Shown here: piece after piece, positions 60,325-64,000 of the stretch
Position numbering within the stretch: the stretch's first letter is position 1
How the letters are laid out: the number at the start of each line of letters is the position of its first letter
Assembly (NCBI RefSeq): GCF_030272615.1
Contig: NC_081409.1
Span: forward strand, 525,706,475 to 525,770,474
Source: Cryptomeria japonica
Lineage: Eukaryota > Streptophyta > Pinopsida > Cupressales > Cupressaceae
Reading direction: 5' to 3'
DNA length: 64,000 nt
The notes under the pieces: generated by a model
The model's database searches: none
Seen by the model: only the letters and a program-made list of their open reading frames with translations
Told to the model about the DNA's origin: nothing
Position numbers and translations under genes: made by a program

Positions 60325-60957
60325 TTGTGTCTAGATGAGTGTCAAGCATCTGTTGTTTTAAAAGATTTACATGAAGGTGAATGTGGAGGCCACTTCTTAG
60401 CTAAAACCACTGCTCATAAAATTCTTAATACCAATTATTATTGGCCTCAAGTTTTCAAGGATTGTCATACTTATATCAGAAAATGTGAGGCTTGTCAAAA
60501 GTTTTCAAGGAATCTCAAGTATAATGGAGCCATTCCTCTCAGACCCATGCATACAGAGGAACCATTCCAGATGTGGGGTATTGACTTCATAGGAGAGATA
60601 GAAAACAAATCTAGTGGTGGGCATAAATGGATTTTGGTGGCTACTGATTATTTTACTAAGTGGGTCAAAGCCATTCCCACAAGACAGGCTACCAACAAAG
60701 TTGTGATAAAGTTTCTTTTGGAAAACATTCTGACTAGATTTGGGGTACCTCAAAAGATTGTGATAGATAATGGGATGTGTTTCAGATCCAATGAGCTCTT
60801 TGATTTAAGTGAAAATTATGGCATCACTTTGTCCTATTCATCACCCTATCATCCCCAAGGAAATGGACAAGCAGAATCCAGCAATAAAAACTTGTTGAAG
60901 ATTATCAAAAGGATGTTGGGTAATAATAAGAAGGCTTGGGATTCAAAATTGGTCTAA
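60325..60957 (+). CDS. pol: Gypsy-B integrase (210 aa open)
   Basis: Zinc-binding HEGECGGHF...CEACQKF; core WGIDFIGEIE (Asp), KIVIDNGMCFRS (Asp), GNGQAESSNKN (Glu). Upstream 60028-60324 is in the same frame with one stop near 60238. It ends at TAA 60955-60957. The frame is shared with the degenerate RNase H. Confidence 0.87.
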   Translation: MCLDECQASVVLKDLHEGECGGHFLAKTTAHKILNTNYYWPQVFKDCHTYIRKCEACQKFSRNLKYNGAIPLRPMHTEEPFQMWGIDFIGEIENKSSGGHKWILVATDYFTKWVKAIPTRQATNKVVIKFLLENILTRFGVPQKIVIDNGMCFRSNELFDLSENYGITLSYSSPYHPQGNGQAESSNKNLLKIIKRMLGNNKKAWDSKLV

Positions 60958-61430
60958 GCAGTATGGGCTAACAGAGTGATAGTTAAGAAGTCCACAGGAT
61001 TTGCTCCATATGAGCTTGTATATGGAAAAGAAGCTCGATTACCTTTGAATAATTTGCTCCCAGTTTAAAAATTTGTTATAGAGGAATTTTCAGAAGAAGT
61101 AAACTTTATAGGGGATAGATTGATGGCGTTGGCTGAGTTGGATGAATGTAGAAAAGAGCTCAAGAAAGAAATCTGCAAAGACAGCAAATGGTAGAGGCTT
61201 TACATGATAAGAAAGCATGTGATAGGTCATTTGAGGAAGGAGAATGCGTGTTAAAATGGAATGCCAAGGATTGTGATAAAGGGAAGAATGGAAAGTTTGA
61301 TGCGCTTTGGCTACGACCTTTCATTTTTTCAAAAAAAAGTGGAGAAAACTCTTATTACTTGCAGGATACTAATGGTCAGGTGCAGGAATTCCCAGTTCAC
61401 GCTCAGTATCTCAAGCATTTCTTCTCTTGA
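60958..61430 (+). pseudogene. pol: Gypsy-B integrase C-terminus (open 61188-61430)
   Basis: FAPYELVYGKEARLPLNNLL, a stop near 61066, then a frameshift before 61188. The open part MVEALHDKKACDRSFEEGE, WNAKDCDKGKNGKFDALWLR, SGENSYYLQD matches the Gypsy-A GPY/F-like end, with RPF where GPY is expected. No chromodomain. Confidence 0.78.
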
Positions 61431-61578
61431 TGAGCAGGGAGTATTTTTGTATCATACATATTTTAGTTTCTTTTGCTTTCTATTTTGTTTTGTTTTTTTC
61501 TTTTTTGGTCTGCTTTCCAAAGATAGCTGGGATTTTGCTATGTCCTTTGAAAGAACATACATCCCTAGAAAGAGCCAT
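61431..61578 (+). other. Gypsy-B 3' untranslated region
   Basis: T-rich, no gene; no strong polypurine tract, the nearest being AGAAAGAGCC just before the LTR. Confidence 0.45.
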
Positions 61579-64000
61579 TGTTAGCACACATTTTTGCAAA
61601 ATTTTATGTCCTATTATGAGAGCATTTACTGTGGGTTTGCATGTGCAAGAACCTTATTAGCATGAGTAAAGTTCTCTAAGGATCAGCTATTTTAGGAATG
61701 TCAAGGTATCACTTGGGCACACTAAGGGCATGCACTAAGTATAGACTGCACAAGGAATCTAGTATGGGAGAATTTATCAGTGGAGAAATCATTGTGGTAT
61801 AATCTAAGGTTATTTATCAGTATGTATCAGACCCTGTGGGATAGCTGGGATCACTATTATTCGTGGTGGATGGCTCATTTTTTCAAAACTGCAAAATTTT
61901 AATTATCGGCATAAGTAGTCCTGATGAAACAGCATTGGCAAGCAAAAGAAGGATTATCAGCATGACATATACTGATAAATCAGAAGGCAGATTCATTGGA
62001 GCACTTCAAAAATATTCAGCATGGTGCGCACTCTTGGAGAAGTCATACCATCGGACTAGCTTGTTCTGATGAGGTAGAAGGAGGGTGTTTTTCTATCGGC
62101 ATGTATCGGCTTATCGGAAAAGTGTAAAAATTGCTATATCGATGACCTATGAGGCTATCGGTGTAACTTGTAATGATGAAAAGGCAGTGCAGATCATGGA
62201 CTTATAGCATTGGGAGATCAAAAATAATGAAAAAACTCTATCTCGATACCCAATGACTGAAGGGAACTGAAGGCAGGTCCATCGAAGAAAAAGACCATAG
62301 TGGGATAGTGCAAAAATAGTTAGGCCGATCCCCGATGACATGGAGAATCAAAAGGTGGAACCATCGGTATTACCTATACCGATAAAGAAGACTTGGGGGT
62401 ATAAAGCATAAAAGTGCATTGGAGTAACATCAGGACTTCGGGAGGAATAGAAAAAGGCTATTCCGACCCCCGATGAAGATAAAAGCATATGCGGGGATAT
62501 CGGTGTGAATTATACTGATAAAGTAACATGAAGTTGAGACTCATCAGGACATCGGGAGGAGAAATTTTATGCTATGGTGAATCCTGATAGGATGGTTACA
62601 GTGGATGCTGAGTTGCAAAGAGTTCTTTGGGGTGAGTTATGCCGAAAACGCAGGAAGCTTAGTTAGAATGCGGATCAAAATGTTGAGGTCATCGAGGCAG
62701 CGGAAGGACATAAAATGAACTATGCCAATACCCAATGGGTTAAGTAAAAAAAAAAACCCAAAGGCGGGTGTATCGGGGAGAGTTATACTGATGGATTGTG
62801 AAAACAAAAGCAAAGCCTAAACTGAAGGAGCATCCATCAAGATAAAATGAACCATCAGGATAGGAGAAAAATTGCTATCCCGAGACCCAATGAGTCAGTT
62901 GGGATAATCAGAAGGTAAGAAGCAATAAAGTCATAACAAACGGTGCCAAACAATTGAATCATCAAGAAAAGTCTCTCCGATTAGTCGTTGAAGGTCTTGA
63001 TGCGAAAAAATAACAAGATGGCTTCCATTAAATGCATCCATTGGGTAGGTCTGATGCCACATGAAGCAAATCCATCAAGATTGTAGTAATTAAGTGCAAT
63101 ATTAGACTCCATGGGGATATATAGTTGGTATTGCACAACGACATTTCACACAAAGTTATTGTTGAAGTTATTAGGTGTTCATTGAGAAATATTTTGAGTT
63201 TCTGAGCATAGAGAAAAGAATTTGCAGAGATCGAAGGGTCAAGCTCAAAAGGGAAGTGGAAGGTCGTTAAAATATCTAGTAGCACGTCAAAAAAATCAAA
63301 GGGTGAAGTCAGTGAGGCTCGAAGGAAATTAAATCAAGACATGATAGATTAGATGGGCTCTCCAAGAGCTAGGTCATGCAGAACTAAGGTGGATTTTCCT
63401 ATTCGCGACCAGTTGGAAGACAAACACAAATAAATTGGAGATGTATGGACAACAGTGTGAGGGCATGAGCTATTTCCTTTACATTACTGCCGCAGGGATG
63501 AGCCCATGCTGATTTCAAACCCGTGGAAGACTGGTTTAGGTAAACTCATGGTACCTAATGTCTTTGTAAATATTGATTTATTGAAGCTCCTGGTAAGACA
63601 TTATGATACAAACAAGCGGTGCATTTTGTTGCCTGACGGGACCGTTTTAGTTCACTTTGCAGTAGCCACAATTCAAGAGGTTTTGCGGTGGATCTTGAGG
63701 CGAATGTGCCCTTATCTTTTATGGATTTGGAAGAGGAATACAAAAAAATTGATACTACATACCAGGGTTGGAACCTCACTATCCACAAAGTAGAGAGGGG
63801 GAGGCTAACAGAGGAGGATGGTCCTCCTTATGATATGACCATTTTCAAGAAATATTTATGGTATACATATATGGCGTGTGGTCAGGTTGGAGGAGTTGAA
63901 GCTCCTAATGTAGCAAACTTGGGACTGCTAGTTTTAGCAGCAAATATTTAGATACATGAGCCTAGAGCTTTTGATTTTGCTTCATACCTGGTGGATAGAC
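61579..64000 (+). repeat. Gypsy-B 3' LTR, first 2.4 kb
   Basis: Starts TGTTAGCACACA and is collinear with 49209-51635. It contains the beginning of the LTR-encoded protein. It is truncated by the window end. Confidence 0.9.
63230..64000 (+). pseudogene. Second copy of the Gypsy-B LTR-encoded protein, degraded, partial
   Basis: Homologous to 50871-51635. The start ATG is ATC, there are stops near 63347, 63431 and 63457, and a one-base loss near 63680 shifts the frame (open pieces 63506-63793 and 63688-63951). ISNPWKTGLGKLMVPNVFVN and MACGQVGGVEAPNVANLGLL match the 5' copy. Confidence 0.75.

Larger units (their letters stand above)
39139..64000 (-). mobile_element. Element D, minus-strand LTR element with unidentified coding region, runs off window
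   Basis: A 984-bp LTR (39139-40122, TGTTGGAATT...AAACA) borders an inverted polypurine tract at 40123, so this is the 3' LTR of a minus-strand element. Internal sequence is 40123-41888 and 48627 to about 49077, split by Copia-4. Then comes the truncated second LTR (about 49078-49208), itself split by Gypsy-B. No primer site is visible; a deletion removed that LTR edge. No protease, RT or integrase motif was found in the surviving interior. Confidence 0.72.
49209..64000 (+). mobile_element. Gypsy-B, Ty3/gypsy element with 5.6-kb LTR, Tat-like, 3' end outside window
   Basis: 5' LTR 49209-54788, primer site 54792, internal to 61578, 3' LTR from 61579 to beyond the window. The same gag-protease-RNase H-RT-degenerate RNase H-integrase order as Gypsy-A. 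In the first roughly 143 bases the LTRs differ at 12 positions, 11 of them transitions, so it is older than Gypsy-A. Its left target sequence is probably AGATC (49204-49208), which cannot be verified here. Confidence 0.9.

Overview
The window is plant nuclear DNA made almost entirely of LTR retrotransposons inserted into one another. I found no host gene, rRNA, tRNA gene or CRISPR array. A plant source is indicated by Ty1/copia elements with the initiator-Met-tRNA primer site (TGGTATCAGAGC), Ty3/gypsy elements carrying an extra plant/archaeal-type RNase H (Tat/Ogre-like), and LTRs up to 5.6 kb. Such dense nesting suggests a large, repeat-rich seed-plant genome; a gymnosperm is possible, but the sequence does not prove it.

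Left block (1-22957), plus strand. Copia-1 has the end of its 5' LTR at 1-206 and a broken gag-pol to 4353. Its next LTR starts at 4771 and is split at 5611 by Copia-2, resuming at 22107. Copia-2 (5612-22101, target duplication AAGCC/AAGTC) has lost its reverse transcriptase by an in-frame deletion. Its 3' LTR is split by a 2.35-kb solo LTR (11162-22046, duplication AATCT) that holds an array of palindromes. That solo LTR is itself split by a young non-autonomous element (11370-19903, duplication GGTGT) encoding a retropepsin and a G-patch but no polymerase or integrase.

Middle block (22958-39138), plus strand. Directly after the Copia-1 LTR a second primer site and gag of the same family begin. 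At about 23731 the sequence switches to the integrase-RT-RNase H half of a different copia family (Copia-3 hybrid), whose 3' LTR starts at 26575. That LTR is split by Gypsy-A (27741-38531, duplication CTCTC), which has complete LTRs and the domain order gag, protease, RNase H, RT, degenerate RNase H, integrase.

Right block (39139-64000). A minus-strand element (Element D) carries a coding region I could not identify and no visible pol. It is split by minus-strand Copia-4 (41889-48621, duplication CCATC). Its right LTR is split at 49208 by plus-strand Gypsy-B, which runs off the window. Gypsy-B has the same unusual domain order as Gypsy-A, and its 5.58-kb LTR contains a protein-coding region.

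Almost all reading frames are broken by stop codons or frameshifts. The element between 11370 and 19903 has the most similar LTR pair, which fits its innermost, youngest position. The points most worth following up are the RNase H upstream of RT in two gypsy families, the LTR-encoded protein of Gypsy-B, the polymerase-less G-patch element, the palindrome array, and the unidentified proteins of Element D.
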